Positions 1 to 12,403 of a stretch of 64,000 nucleotides of DNA are shown piece after piece; positions within the stretch are counted from its first letter, which is position 1, and every line of letters starts with the position of its first letter. The position numbers were made by a program, and so were the translations under genes. The notes under the pieces are model-generated. The model was not told the DNA's origin. It did no database searches and saw only the letters and a list, made by a program, of their open reading frames with translations. The stretch spans positions 5,394,001 to 5,458,000 of the forward strand of contig OZ005696.1 in NCBI GenBank assembly GCA_963930775.1. Direction: 5' to 3'. Origin of the DNA: Cliona cf. orientalis (lineage: Eukaryota; Porifera; Demospongiae; Clionaida; Clionaidae).

Positions 1-238
1 ACTTTTAATTTTCCCCTCACAACATTAAATTTTAATGCGCATGCTCAGCTCAGCAATAAACTCAATAAAGATGCCAATTGGCTTCAGTTGCTGCTGAGTG
101 ACAATCAAACATACAATTCCTTAAGACCAAAGCGTTTCCATGCACGTCAATGCATAGCTACACTGATAGCAGTAAATTTGAGTACAGCTACATGCTAATA
201 GAATAGCTAGCTACCATTTATAGCCTTGATCACTGAAA

Positions 239-914
239 ATGAATCAATTTATAGTGAAGTTCTTAGCCTTATTCCTCTACAGTATTGCTCTCCTAGTTTC
301 AAGATCAGATGGAATGAAGAACAATGGAAGGGAGACTAGGCTCAATGGACGCTTCAAGCCAAGCACTGGTAACTGGTGCTCATGGACAGAAGAATTATCC
401 AGTGAGACTAGTACCATCATCTCTGTTGCCTGTCAGTGCATGGGAAAGACTGGAAAGCGCCAAGCCTATACCTGCCAGTATATCTCACAAGGGGAGTTGC
501 TTCATGACTGCAAAGCATCACGACCCAAGTCAAAAGATGTCTATGATGAAATTGGAGCTATTTTAGCAGGTAAAGCCATAATCAGTACTATAAGCTTAAC
601 AGCATTGTTCATGATCATCTTGTGTGAGACTTCTGAAGTATTTGGACTCCCTCTATGAATGCTAATTTTGTTGGGCTCACATAATACCAATAATATTATT
701 AATTATATCACATAATTATTGTAAGCACATAAATAATGACAACTGATTGTGCTTTACATCTTTTTAAACAGAGGGTGGTGATGGATGTGGTCATGAAGAA
801 GTCGACCTTGATGCTCTCAACTCACATGACCAACAAATTTGCACTGGAGCCACAGTGAAGAGGGAGAATCGCTACTACCCTGGAGGGCCCTGCGCTGGAC
901 ACGATGAACTATAA
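239..914 (+). CDS. Small secreted Cys-rich protein, two exons, family not recognised
   Basis: Two exons, 239-569 and 772-914, joined in phase 1 through a 202-bp GT-AG intron, give about 157 residues. The first 25 residues (MNQFIVKFLALFLYSIALLV then a short polar stretch) are a clear signal peptide, so the product should enter the secretory pathway. There is no further convincing transmembrane helix once the intron is removed. The mature part holds clustered cysteines (NWCSW, ACQCM, YTCQY, HDCKAS, then GCGHEE, ICTG and PCAGHDEL in exon 2), which suggests a small disulfide-bonded extracellular domain. It ends H-D-E-L-stop. That resembles a KDEL/HDEL-type ER-retention tetrapeptide, so the protein could be a resident of the ER lumen rather than exported. 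I could not assign a family. The start is the first ATG ahead of the signal peptide. Splice sites were judged by eye. Confidence 0.65.
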
Positions 915-3006
915 TTTGAACCCAATTCGGGATTTTATATTGATTCCTAGGCCTATAGCTAGGTTAACATCAACGTACAGTGTACCAGCACTTATTAAAA
1001 TTTATTTTATGCATGGATGTAGTCTGCAGTATCATTAAATAATAATGATCCCTGTCGCATTAATTAGTAGAACCTCACTGGATTTTAATAGGGAGTCGTG
1101 TCACGTTGTAAATAGCTAGGGATGCGTATAAAACTGGTATATAAGCAAAAGAAGGCATAATAATAAACAAATTGCTAGGCTATTAATTACTATTATTATG
1201 GCATAAATGTAGTCTTGGCCTGGGATCATAGTTCAAGTCACTATTGGCTCCAATTTATATGTACACTCCCACTCAATATTAAGTAATGCGTAGACTAATT
1301 ATTGAGGGTGTGGCGTGTAAGAGGGTGAAAGGTGCTTTTCTCAGAGCAGTGACAGCTATAATAAACAGGTAAGCAACGAAGCTACTACCTTGTTAGCTAG
1401 CCTGCGTATATTGTAGGCCTCGTACTTCGATCTGTCGTAGACGAGGGTGAAAATTTTTACCGATATGTCATGATAATTTTCTTCGATTACAAGGCATTCG
1501 CCAGTTCTGTCAGACAGGACTACTGACCGCCGCTACTTCTCTACCCAGCATCAGAGTCACTAAGAATCACATAATCATGTGAGTTCAATGCTTGATGTGA
1601 CATCTACACTCTGGTACAGGTTCAGTAACATCCGTGGTACAAGTACTGGGCTTCTTTAATACACTGTAGCTGAACCTGGACCGCACTGCTATGATTGTAT
1701 GACAGTACAGGGGATATCATCACTAGTATGTTACGATCACCCCTGACAGAGTTTTCATTTCTAGGCAACGAAATCCCAGATGGATTAAACCATTAATATG
1801 TTATGGCTATGTACTGACAATGGTAATAGCCATCCCCTACCATTATAACGAGGGATTAAATTTGATTGCTATAATAGTATCCTGCATGTATCTCTGCCCT
1901 ATTAAAAGTCCTAAAATTAATTGTATCTGACAAAAATAATGTGTAATAATATGGTCGGCTACTGTACAATGGTGTGTGATCGGCAATAGCCATGCACACG
2001 TGTTGATATGATGGTGCTACCTAATTTTAAATGTGCTACTAAATCTAAATTTTAGACACTATGACTATATAGTTTATGTTAATGACTTAGTGTTAATCTT
2101 CGTGCCTGACGACCCTTGCCTTGTTGGATAAATTAATAACTAATATTACTTTTATGCCTTGCATGCACTAGCAGTAAAAATTTCCCATCTATAGTAGATG
2201 CTACCCATAATTATTATTGTCATAGATGTTGAGGGATGATAGTGTTTATAGCCACTCTCCTTTAGTTTCCATGTGGATCCGGACTTACTGAAATAAGATC
2301 TTATAGGGTTTATGGAGATGGGCAAAATTGTCGTGTTTATGATCACCACCATCTACACCGGACAAGATGTTGAGCTTAAGCAATACCATCAAAATTTAAT
2401 ATTTTCTTGACAAGTCAACGTAGGAGCACTAGAAGCACACAGTCATGCTGCTTGTATCCTTAGCAATTATGGACCATACAGCCTTGATTCATCCTTTACT
2501 GATTCCTCGCTCACTGTCACTGACTACCTACCCTGCTGGTCAGTGACTGAAAGTAACGTATGGCATGTAAACGGTCCCATAAGCATCTATATCTGAGATG
2601 GTTATGTTTGCATCGATTACTGTGCTTATTATGTGTACAATCGTAATTTATAAATTGTGATTTTGATCAACATGACATTATGATTGGTATGTATGTTGCT
2701 GAATGTATGTGTAGGTCTTATGTATTTTGAGCCAGCATCTCATAAGAAGTACACACACCCTTTCTCCTTTAGTATGAGTGATTCTGTACGGGTGATTGAC
2801 ATACCATGCAGTGTGATTTATTTTTAGTTTTGTGGTCCAACTCCCACTAAGTGGTGTTTTTGTAATTGTGTATTCAGATGCTGTTACTAAACCTGTCCTA
2901 TTCTAATAATAGCATCAGCACTCCCATATTTGGTAACTGGGTAATTAGCTGGAGTGGATGTATGGCAGTAAACCTTCATTATATTATTTGTCTATTGACA
3001 CTGCAG
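915..3006. other. Intergenic stretch, no gene recognised
   Basis: About 2 kb of AT-rich sequence without a supported coding exon. It may include the promoter and 5' exon of the downstream VAMP gene. A donor-like AAACAG/GTAAGC occurs near 1370, but no reading frame links it with confidence. Confidence 0.5.
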
Positions 3007-5434
3007 GTCAAACATAGAAGCGTTAAATCAACAGACTGAAGAAGTGAGTATTATCGTGACAGTGTGCTCATATAACAGTGTACACATAATATCATCATAA
3101 TAATATTATACTCAAGTTCGAATAATATTACTTCACATGCTCATGCACTCTTTGTATAATAATATGATGTACATGTAGTATACATGGTAGATGTATATGT
3201 TTCATATGGAGGGTGGGGTGTCCTAGGGATTTTCCTCTCCCATGGAATGAAAAGTTTCCTCCTTCCAGAATCATGGACTATAACAGTGCACAATGCATGA
3301 CAGCTGTGGAATTTTGTATTAATTACTGTCTCCTGCTCCTAATAGTATAGTTGTAAGCTCCATTACTAGGATTCCGTATAAAACATGTCTTTGATGACTC
3401 AGTTAGAACTCACTTGCTTAGCTTTTGCATGTTCATGATCTTTCTAAAATTCTCTGTGGCCACTTTCCCCTCACACAATGCATACATGTACATCAGGTAA
3501 AGGGCATTGTCCGGCAGAACATCAACAAGGTTGTAGATAGAGGAGAGAAGCTAGATGACCTTGGAGATAAAGCAGGTATTTCAAAACCCTATATCAGAGA
3601 CAAGTGGGTCTGGTCCTGAATCTATAGACGTAATCTATTGTTGGCACAGCACAGTATCATGGGTTGCACTGTGACTGGCATGGCAGCTCATCCACAATAA
3701 TTTATTTCCTCAAGTCCTTTGGCTTTCTCGGTCAAGTGAGAGCACTGGAAAATATACACGCATGCATGGCTTTCTCAATGGGAGCATATTATGAGTCCTT
3801 TTAAATTTCCATGTGACCGAAAGTTTTAGCCATTAAGAGGGTACATGTATATCCTAGGATTGAGGTTAGGAAGCATGTTGAAATGTAGCCCCAGCTGCTG
3901 GTAGTTGTGGTGTGTGGTTGAGCAAAGCATACCTCAGTGTAGGAGTACATATTATTGTTAATTAGTATATGCTCTTTATGCAATACTTGCTCTATAGAAT
4001 TTATCAGAAATGAAGCAGTGACGTTTGAAAAGAGAGCAACACGTGTGAGACGCAAGCAACAATGCCAACACTGCAAGGTAAGCCAATAGTCATCACAATA
4101 GTATCACAATGTAATAGTGCTGTTTCTCTCAATTCACACACAAACACAGCTGTACTGCATTCTGATATTGATAATCTCTGTAATAATCTTTGTCATTCTC
4201 ATTGCAAGTAAGTGCTCAGTCAGTGTTAATGGGTTTTTTTTTTTACTATTGGTGAATCTCATTCCTGGTGTATGGTTTCTGGGGTGGATAGGATGCAGCA
4301 TGTCATATGATTGGCATGACAGCACATCTTTTTGGCATGGCAACATATCAGCTGTTCTCACGAGGATACAGTAGATGGCTAAAACCATAGAACTAGCCTC
4401 ACCCTCAAGGCCTTTTGACTGGGGGAAGGGGGAGAGAAGGCCTGGTATCCACTGCATACGCGTACGCTGTTAAGTTATTATGCAGATTTTGAATAATCTC
4501 ATTACGTACGAATACTGCCTAGTGTACTTGCTCTTGAACCTTAATTCCTTGTGCCCAACATGCCTAGCAATGGCAGGCTCGGATAGTTCAGATTTCAAGC
4601 AAAATTTCAAGGTAGCTCGAGCGACGTTGTCCCATCGATTGACGAAGGCCTCTGATAAGCGTAGGCACACGTTTAGCATGATTGCTAGTACAAAGGTCAG
4701 GAGGTTATTCAGTATTCTTTGGACATGTGGACTGTTTCATTTATCAGGGCGTGGTATGCATGACCTACAATAATCGTATGTGAACCACATGGTGTGAATC
4801 TGATTGTCATGATGCGACAGAGTTCAGTAATTTTTGTCATCAAACCCCAGAAACCTTTCGATGTACCAGACCCATAATCAGGGTTTCATCGGGGGGGGGG
4901 GGGGGGAGACAGGGGGAAGCTCCCCCCCTCCAAAATTTGACTTTAATATCATAATAAGTCACCGAATCAAATCACTAGCATTGTTTTTGATCAAAAACTA
5001 CCCGAAACAATCTGGAGGAATTAAAGATATTCTCCTAAAATATGTTCCAAGGAACTTGGCATGCTGAATACACCCACTTATTTATTGCACTTCCATGGCA
5101 CCCCAAATCTTTATTGCTAGATGAAACCCTGCATAATTTCCTTGTTGGAGGGTAGGGCCGGCCCAGGAATGAAACTATTGGAGCTCCATTATTTTGACTA
5201 TCCTTGATCTGCTGGTATTATACTGAGTGCACCATGTACATAGCCTTTTAATTTGCATAGTATGCCTCTTGTGCAAGTATAAACTAATGTCCTATTGTAA
5301 TGGGATATTAATTAATTTATTATTATTATTATTATTAGCCCACATAATATTATTATCTTAATAATATTTAATATTATCAACACTAACCATTTGCAGTTGT
5401 TGCAGCAATTTGTGGTACTGGGAATTGTCAGTGA
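3007..5434 (+). CDS. VAMP/synaptobrevin-type R-SNARE, copy A (first coding exon not found)
   Basis: Five exons (3007-3043, 3497-3575, 3998-4077, 4150-4207, 5397-5434) read through as about 96 residues. The SNARE motif runs from SNIEALNQQTEE through VKGIVRQNINKVVDRGEKLD to the RATRVRRKQQ basic patch. The arginine in VVDRGEK sits at the ionic zero layer that defines R-SNAREs. A C-terminal hydrophobic anchor follows (LYCILILIISVIIFVILIA), with a short lumenal end AICGTGNCQ. This is the tail-anchored layout of VAMP2/VAMP8-like proteins that drive vesicle fusion. The exon at 3007 needs two bases from an upstream exon, so the start codon lies further 5' and was not located. A close paralogue lies at 10206-12109, with MIIP between them on the other strand. 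The last intron contains a MITE. Assignment to a particular VAMP subtype is not possible by eye. Confidence 0.85.
4879..5131. mobile_element. G-tract MITE, CAGGGTTTCATC ends, in VAMP-A intron
   Basis: A 253-bp non-coding element with 12-bp terminal inverted repeats (CAGGGTTTCATC / GATGAAACCCTG), flanked by the direct repeat CATAAT (4873-4878 and 5132-5137). A long G run near the left end is followed by a C run, so much of it can fold. A diverged copy in the opposite orientation lies at 42326-42605. No transposase is encoded. Confidence 0.8.
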
Positions 5435-5707
5435 CAATGCTGCTCATGGATATCAGTATGCACTAGACTACCATGAGCACCACACTTAATTAACATGCAC
5501 TTTTCTATTATGTTACGGCTACAAAAATATAAATATTTTGTATATTATATGGGCTTCATAAGTATTGTAATTTTGAGTGTAAAATCATTGCCACTGTATA
5601 ATGATCTTAATAAAGCAATCAGAGCACGAGTACATTGTTAGGAAACCATTGTAAGACTGTTGCACATTGTATGCACGTGTATCATGGACATTTTAATTAC
5701 ATCGATA

Positions 5708-8700
5708 TCATTGTCTTTGAGCAGTTCTTGACCTCAGACTGTACTCCACAGAGTGGGATGTGTTGAGCAGCTCTTGTCCTGCCGCCCTCTTTCCGCTACC
5801 CTGCAGTGGGGTTAACCAACAACAGTGCCTAATTAATGACAGTTTATACTACAACATAGCCATGGCAGCTGAAGCCAGTTTGCAAGGGAGTTCAGTTGAC
5901 TATGGCTTACTGGGGGCTAAGCTAGCTCCTTACTGTTGGTTTGGTGGCAGACTTCAGGTCAACTTTAGGCTGTGGAGGTATGACGGATGGCTGGGCATTC
6001 TCCCACCCTGCCAGGCAGTGCTGCACATATGGGGGAGGGGGAGGGGGGAGACACACACATACACAAAGTAACACTATATTGTAGACAAGGCATGGTGCCT
6101 CTCATGATCAGAGTAACGGGTACCTTTGATAATCCCATGGAGTCAGTTGGGTCAAAGCTCCTCCTGCGATGAGGTTTGACCTTGTAGCTGGTCTGCAACA
6201 CAGAATGTGGTACACTCACCCTGTGCAATGGAGGACAACAGCAATAAAAGTAATATTATTCACAAAGTACATCACTATGCATATGCATGATGACATTGTA
6301 CATAATACTCACGCTCTATACATTGGAGGACTATTAAAGGTCTGTGCGTGTGTGCGTGCGTACTAGCAGGAGGTGACTGGAAGCAATTCGCCCCGAGCTA
6401 AAAACTTAACCTTTCTTGGCATCCCTGGACTTGGGGCGTTACAACAGACAGCCCATTGACACAGATGGCTATGGCCCCAGCAGCGACTAAAGTGAGCTGC
6501 TTCAAAAGGACGGCGGGACAGAATTAGATTGAAGTGTACACCATAGGCTCCAACTGTCCTGAATCTCCGGAACAGTCCTGGATTTTTAGCAACTGTCCCG
6601 GGACCAATCAATATTGCACTGTTGGTCTCACGACACTAGCGTAGTAGTAGTAGTAGTAGTACGACTTATCACTTATTGCATGGTGGTAAAATGAACCAGC
6701 TGCTTGTGGTAGTACCTTATAAATTTTGGCTTTTGCAGTAACAACACTACAAGAGGTACATGTACTACGTAGGCTTGCTATATTTTGGTCATCTACTTCA
6801 ATCATAATGTTATTGTGTGTGGTGTGGGTGGAGTTTTAATTAATGGTAGGCGGATCTAGTGGGTGTGGTCTATGTCCCTGGAGCAAAGTTACCGCCTATG
6901 GTACACTTATGTATGGTGGCCTGAATATTATTCTGGATTCAATGTTGTCCATAGGTGCTTTCCAGAAGGAGGCGATTCTATTCTACGCTGGGAGCCCTTG
7001 TGAGCTAGGCTGCAAGATAAATAATGAATTCTCTAGCTAGCTGAGTGATAAAGTCACATGATCAGCCAGGATGTGCATGTGCTCTAGCTTGCTTTCTACG
7101 CATGCGCACAAATGTGTGTCATTGATCGCACATGAATATGTAGCACAGACCTTGGAAAGGAGCTAGTGACCGAGCCAAGCAAGCTCATTCCTTGTTATTA
7201 TTACCACCATGATTGCGTCAAGAGTATCACGTGTACTCCCACAAGACTTAGTATGCATCACACAGTGTAAAACTATAGGGTTTGTTTTAGTTTGGCTGGG
7301 ACTGACCTGACATATCTGGTGGGTGGGTCTTCACGGGAGTACTTTCCCTCACAGACGGGACAGCAAACACCGATGGAGTCCTCCGCTGATGATGAGTGGA
7401 GGAGGACGGGAAACAGGCGATCGTTTATCATGTAGCTACTCACACCTGTGAATGAAGGAAACAGAATGCACACCCACTTTCAGCATGCATTATTGAAAAG
7501 CTGGAATGCTATGGGCCTGGGGATATCGATGATTGTCATAATAAGTATCCAAGATTTTCCCCAAGCTAAATTTAAGCATGATGGGAAGGGATGATTTTAA
7601 GCAGAGCCTATGGCCACATAATATATCAAAGCCCCAACGAAAAAGCTACTGAAGGCTTATTGGGCTGATAAGCGCCTTGGGAGAACGTACACTGGTACCA
7701 TCATGCTGCTACCAACATACAAGTGGTGCATTGATTGTGGCCATGTTCCTGGTTGTCAGTGCTCATTTCACCACCTTCCGAGCCTCGCTCTCCATCACCC
7801 TCTCTTTCAAGAGAACCTGCTAGCCTACAACGACAAGAGTACAATCATCATGCTTATAATACTTCCAAAAATTTAATATACACACATGTAGATCTAACTC
7901 TCATACCCCTAGAAGTATACTCGAAGCCATCAGGACTACTCATTTGTACCGAATGTGATAGAATTAGCCAGTGTTTATATGTACACGTAAACATAAAAAT
8001 TTAATACATACATGTACGTACATTGCTTCCCTGGGTCTGAAACAGTCGGCATGGTTGACTCTTCGAAACTCCTTCATGTCTTCAAAGTATTCATCGTCCT
8101 TTTCACTGAGATATGCTTGACTGGAGTCCAGGAGTCCGGCTATCCAGTCATAGCCCAGACGAGGGTCTCCCCCGGCATACTTCCTTGGAAACCGGCCCTC
8201 TTTCCTGGTCTGAGAGAGACTACGATCCAAAGCACCATACCGAGATGAATTCAGGGACTCGATCAGACTAGCACCCAGGTCCTGTTTCATCCTAGAGTTA
8301 TGGGACTCGGGCCTTAAGTTGCCTTTCTTTCGTTTCAGTACTGACGGACTGTCTTCATCATCGCCAACAAAACTGACACTCAAGCCTCGCTTCTTTTTGC
8401 TCTTGCCCACCTTGGCTGGTGAAGGGGACACTCCCTTCATTACACCACTTGACGATCGCTTCTTACTTGATCCAGGTGTAGGGACTGATCGACTAGTATC
8501 AACGATTATTCTGCTCATCTTAGGAGAGGGTAGTTGTGTGGGGTAGTCCTCACCCTGTGATCTCAGATGCGATGGTATCGTTCCTTGTTTCTTCTTAGTC
8601 TTGCTTTCCCTCTTTCCCTTTCCCTTACTCAGCAGTTCTCCTTCCAGTGATACATTCAGGATGGGAGGAGCTGGTCTGGATAAGGAAGCTCCAGTTTGCT

Positions 8701-9110
8701 TTGGAGTTGATGATAATCGCCGGATATGACCTTTGCTTGGCTTGGTACAAGGTTCATTTACTGTTGCAGAATTCTGAAAACCGATAAAAATGTAACTGAT
8801 TTGTACATATGTACATGTATCCATATATAATAGTTTACTGCTCACTTACCAGATGATCAGGAGACACTTGTACTAGCCTAGCTCTCTTTCTTGGTAGGTC
8901 ACTGACTCTGTTCAGTGGCCTTTCAAACAACACCTTCCTTCTGTTTATTTTCGTCCCTCTTCTCTCCTCCTTGGGGGCCGCTCCTCCCTTCTTACCGCGA
9001 GCGTAGCTCTTCATACTACTCTTCAACTCATCCTGTCCTTTCTTAAGCTTCTGGAGTAGATCTTCGCACGATACTGGGTCTCTCTTTCTGCCTGACGCTC
9101 TTGCCGCCAT
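5708..9110 (-). CDS. MIIP: MIIP homologue (migration and invasion-inhibitory protein), seven exons
   Basis: Minus-strand exons 9110-8850, 8773-8022, 7824-7721, 7445-7307, 6220-6124, 6020-5934 and 5800-5708 join in consistent phases (0,2,1,2,0,0) into about 510 residues. The C-terminal half carries the recognisable MIIP signature, recalled from the vertebrate protein: LGYDWIAGLLDSS, then YMINDRLFPV with a CPVC pair, then VSVPHSVLQTSYKVKPHRRR, SFDPTDSMGLS and HCLAGWE. The N-terminal half is basic and Ser/Lys-rich (for example KSKKKRG) and probably disordered, making this longer than human MIIP (388 residues as I recall). The start is the first ATG of the open frame. The last exon is supported by a good CCCACTGCAG acceptor. 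In vertebrates MIIP binds IGFBP2 and limits cell migration. The role here is unknown. Its 3' end converges on VAMP-A, and its 5' end faces VAMP-B. Confidence 0.85.
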
Positions 9111-10205
9111 CACAGATTCAAATGTGTTTGGTGAGCGTTATTTAGAAACTTTCCAACAAAAGCACACCCAAACCAAACTGCGTGGCTCTGGCTCAGCTCT
9201 AGACTAGATCTAGATCTGCTGCTGACAAGCGTCTTGAGCTCTGGGACAGGTGAGACCCTTTTGTCAAGATGTTCAAGCCGAATGATAAGCTCCATAATGC
9301 GATAAATCGATAAACTTTAATAATAATAATATGGAGAAATATGTCATTCGGTATTCATTGTTGGCTTATCTTTAATCATAGATAGCAGAATGTATGGGGG
9401 AGGATGAATATCAAATATGGATAAAGGGGGTGTAACTAGTGCAAGGTATTGTGCTGTGCTGTGCTCTTGCAGGGTCACACTGTACAATTGGACATGCCAG
9501 GTAAGTGTTCCATACACTACAATATGCTAGCCTCTACCCAGGCCTTCCTATGCTATTCAGAATGAAATGTTGAAATCATTGGATTTCGTGGATAGTAGGC
9601 TTATAATCAATGTGTGTATGGAGCTTCATATATGTTTATCCTGAGTATCTGCATGTTTATGTTTTATGTAGTTGTGAGGTGGACGGAGTAGCACAGAGCT
9701 CAATCTCTACCAAGTTATACTCTCCCAAGCAACAAACATGTAAGTCTGTCATGAACTACTTCTATTCTGTGATATATGAATACACAAGCATCAATCTATA
9801 AACTTTTGTCGGCTCCAGCCGTGATAATGGTAGTTTTAGTACTCGAGCTAAGTCTGTTGAGTGTATGAGAGAGGAGAGTCTCTAGTACAGGTCGTCTATA
9901 ATAATAATATTATAGGCACTTACACCCCTGAAATGCAACCACCGTACACTTGGCTTGGCCCCAACAGTGTCATTACCCGGACATACTTACCTCGTAGCAC
10001 ACAATTATTATGATAGTGAAAATTTGTATATAGACTCAATTGTTAAACAGTAAGAAGAGCTAAAGGCTAGCTACATGCACATGTACAATGTACATGTATA
10101 ATGTATACCGTTTAGTGGGAAATTTTCAAGGGAGAAAACCTTCCACAAAAATTAATTTTAGGCATGCCACACCCATTATGCAATATGTTGATACCGTTCA
10201 TGTAG

Positions 10206-10939
10206 GTCAAATATACAAGCATTGAATGAACAGACTGAAGAGGTGAGTCTACAGAATTAATTAATGAACCGACTGCCTCTACTCAGTGGTTTAGTGTATG
10301 CCTATTATATACCAAAGTGATCAAAATTAATCAAATCCACATAATGATTTGATAATAGCTATTCATAGCAGAGCTTCATGTTCGTGTTTGGACATAATTA
10401 TTATGTGGTACATTCCCCCCACACACACATCTACACAATATAAGGTAAAGGGCATTGTTCGACAGAATATCAATAAGGTGGTGGAAAGAGGAGAGAGGCT
10501 AGATGACCTTGGAGACAAAGCAGGTATGTACACATAGTTCTTGTCAGACCACGATTATATAAGGGGTGTGGTTAATCATTAATCCCTGATCTGAGGACAC
10601 TTCTCTATGGCAAGTCTTTCGTCACAATGGTCTCTGTTTAGAGGGATTCCACTGTAATGCTGGTATTATTATATTATATTATTATTATGGGTGAACATAT
10701 TTTTTGATAAAATTGTAATAATTACATCATTACGTATATATTCCACACTTCAGCAATAAGTCCCCTCGGGAGATGCACTGTATAATGTGAAATTCTATGT
10801 GCTTACATTCAGAAAACATTAAAAATGAAGCAGGCCAATTCCGAAAGTCAGCTAGCCGTTTGAAATCTAAGCAACAGACCCAAAAGTACAAGGTCAGTGG
10901 GATCTATTTTGAGAGTATACCAGACACAACTTGACTAAC

Positions 10940-11034
<95 letters not shown>

Positions 11035-12109
11035 TACACACACACACACACACACACTCTCTGTGTCTCTCTCTCATTTGCAAACATACCTACACCAGCT
11101 GATTTGTATTCTGATAGCAATAATCCTAGCAATAATTTTGGTCCTCGTTATTGCAAGTAAGTTAATTATTAATTGGTACATAATAAAGCAATAATATTAT
11201 TGAAAGTGCTTATTGTAGTTACCTCATCCTGCATCATATCTCACTCTGATCTGGGTATAAATGTACACTTAGTGTAATTGAGTACCTTATCCAGTATGCT
11301 GAAATTAGAAGAACAAATAATTGCAAATAGAAACAGGTCTTATGGCTGTGTAACGAGTTGCCTATCATGCATAGCTACAAGTCTTGCAGACCTGAACAGC
11401 CTTTGATTCATTGTATAGCCTGTACCAAGGGCTTATAGACCACAAGAAGTCTGTAAGGCCTTGCCTGTACTAAGTGTAGACTTATTTGCAAGACTATCAG
11501 ATTTTATGCTTGAAGCTACTGATTTTCGCCTCTCACAAGCTTCTGATAATAGCTGATGCATCGTGGCCTGGCCTGGCCTGGGGGTGGAATGTTTGTCAAT
11601 CATCTCACTGAACCTTCAATTGCAGAACTCTAGCTTATCGAACTATGTAGTGATTAAATTTTGCGCATGGTGAAGGGTGGCCATCAATGAAAATGTACAT
11701 GTACAATACTGTGTTGCAGAACTAAATTCCTCACATAAAGGTACTCGGTTAAGAGCCAAGAACTGTAATGGGCTACCAGAATATTATGAAAGTTCTATAA
11801 CCCACGAAGCACAGTTTAAAATTTTAATATGATATTATTTTGAGTGAGGGGGAAGCATTTAATTTGTGGGTTATGTATAGCACAGCCCTATAATAATATT
11901 ATAATAGTGTAATAATAATATTATTATGAATCCGTCATGCTCAGTGCCATGCATACACAGCCATACTTATCTTGTGGTAGCCCCACCCTTGGTAACGGTG
12001 ACTGGGACATTTTTACCTTTCGTAATAATATTATTATTTATCCCTTTGCTTTACAGTTGTTGCAGGAGTTTGTGGTAGTAACCCACAACGCTGTAGATCA
12101 TCATCATAA
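10206..12109 (+). CDS. VAMP/synaptobrevin-type R-SNARE, copy B (first coding exon not found)
   Basis: Exons 10206-10242, 10445-10523, 10813-10892, 11099-11156 and 12057-12109 give about 101 residues with the same exon sizes and phases as copy A: 37, 79, 80 and 58 bases, then the terminal exon. The SNARE core (SNIQALNEQTEE, VKGIVRQNINKVVERGERLD) keeps the zero-layer Arg. The juxtamembrane segment SRLKSKQQTQKYK is basic. The tail anchor is LICILIAIILAIILVLVIA, followed by IVAGVCGSNPQRCRSSS. The SNARE exon is nearly identical to copy A, while the linker and tail have diverged, so this is an old tandem duplicate under purifying selection. A candidate upstream exon end (ATGCCAG/GTAAGT near 9494) is in the wrong phase, so the start remains unresolved. 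A very long CT/CA repeat directly precedes the anchor exon. Confidence 0.83.
10945..11057. repeat. (CT)n followed by (CA)n microsatellite
   Basis: More than 40 CT units run from about 10945 to 11030, then (CA)n to about 11057. The tract ends about 40 bases before the 3' splice site of the VAMP-B transmembrane exon, so it doubles as an oversized polypyrimidine tract. Confidence 0.95.
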
Positions 12110-12403
12110 CACTTATATAATATAGTAACGATTGTTTATGAGTTGTGTAACACAATTAATGTTTAATACTGTAGCTAATTTGGTTCAAGTGCATACCCAA
12201 AGTTTCTGTGACTTTGTACTGATGTTTTTTTTATTTGCATGATATTGATATTATGCTAGTCTCATCTTTGTTACAATGTATAGCGGGAAATTTTTAAGAG
12301 AGAAAACATTCGCGGATTGGAGTTTGATTACGCGATGCTTGGTAAAGGATCGCCAACCCGCCTGTCCGCTCTAATTGAAGCGCACCAAAATCCACGAGTA
12401 AAG

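Noticed and set aside
4480-4773. 97-codon open stretch in the last intron of VAMP-A
   Set aside because: It shows no recognisable domain, no splice support, and an overlapping antisense open stretch of similar quality. Probably chance or an old repeat.
9488-9501. ATGCCAG/GTAAGT as the first exon of VAMP-B
   Set aside because: It ends in phase 1, whereas the next exon needs two upstream bases. Joining it gives an immediate stop.
10931-11194. Open frame of Ser-Leu repeats across the CT tract, and its Arg-Glu antisense
   Set aside because: A translation artefact of the CT microsatellite. Only the anchor exon 11099-11156 is real coding sequence here.
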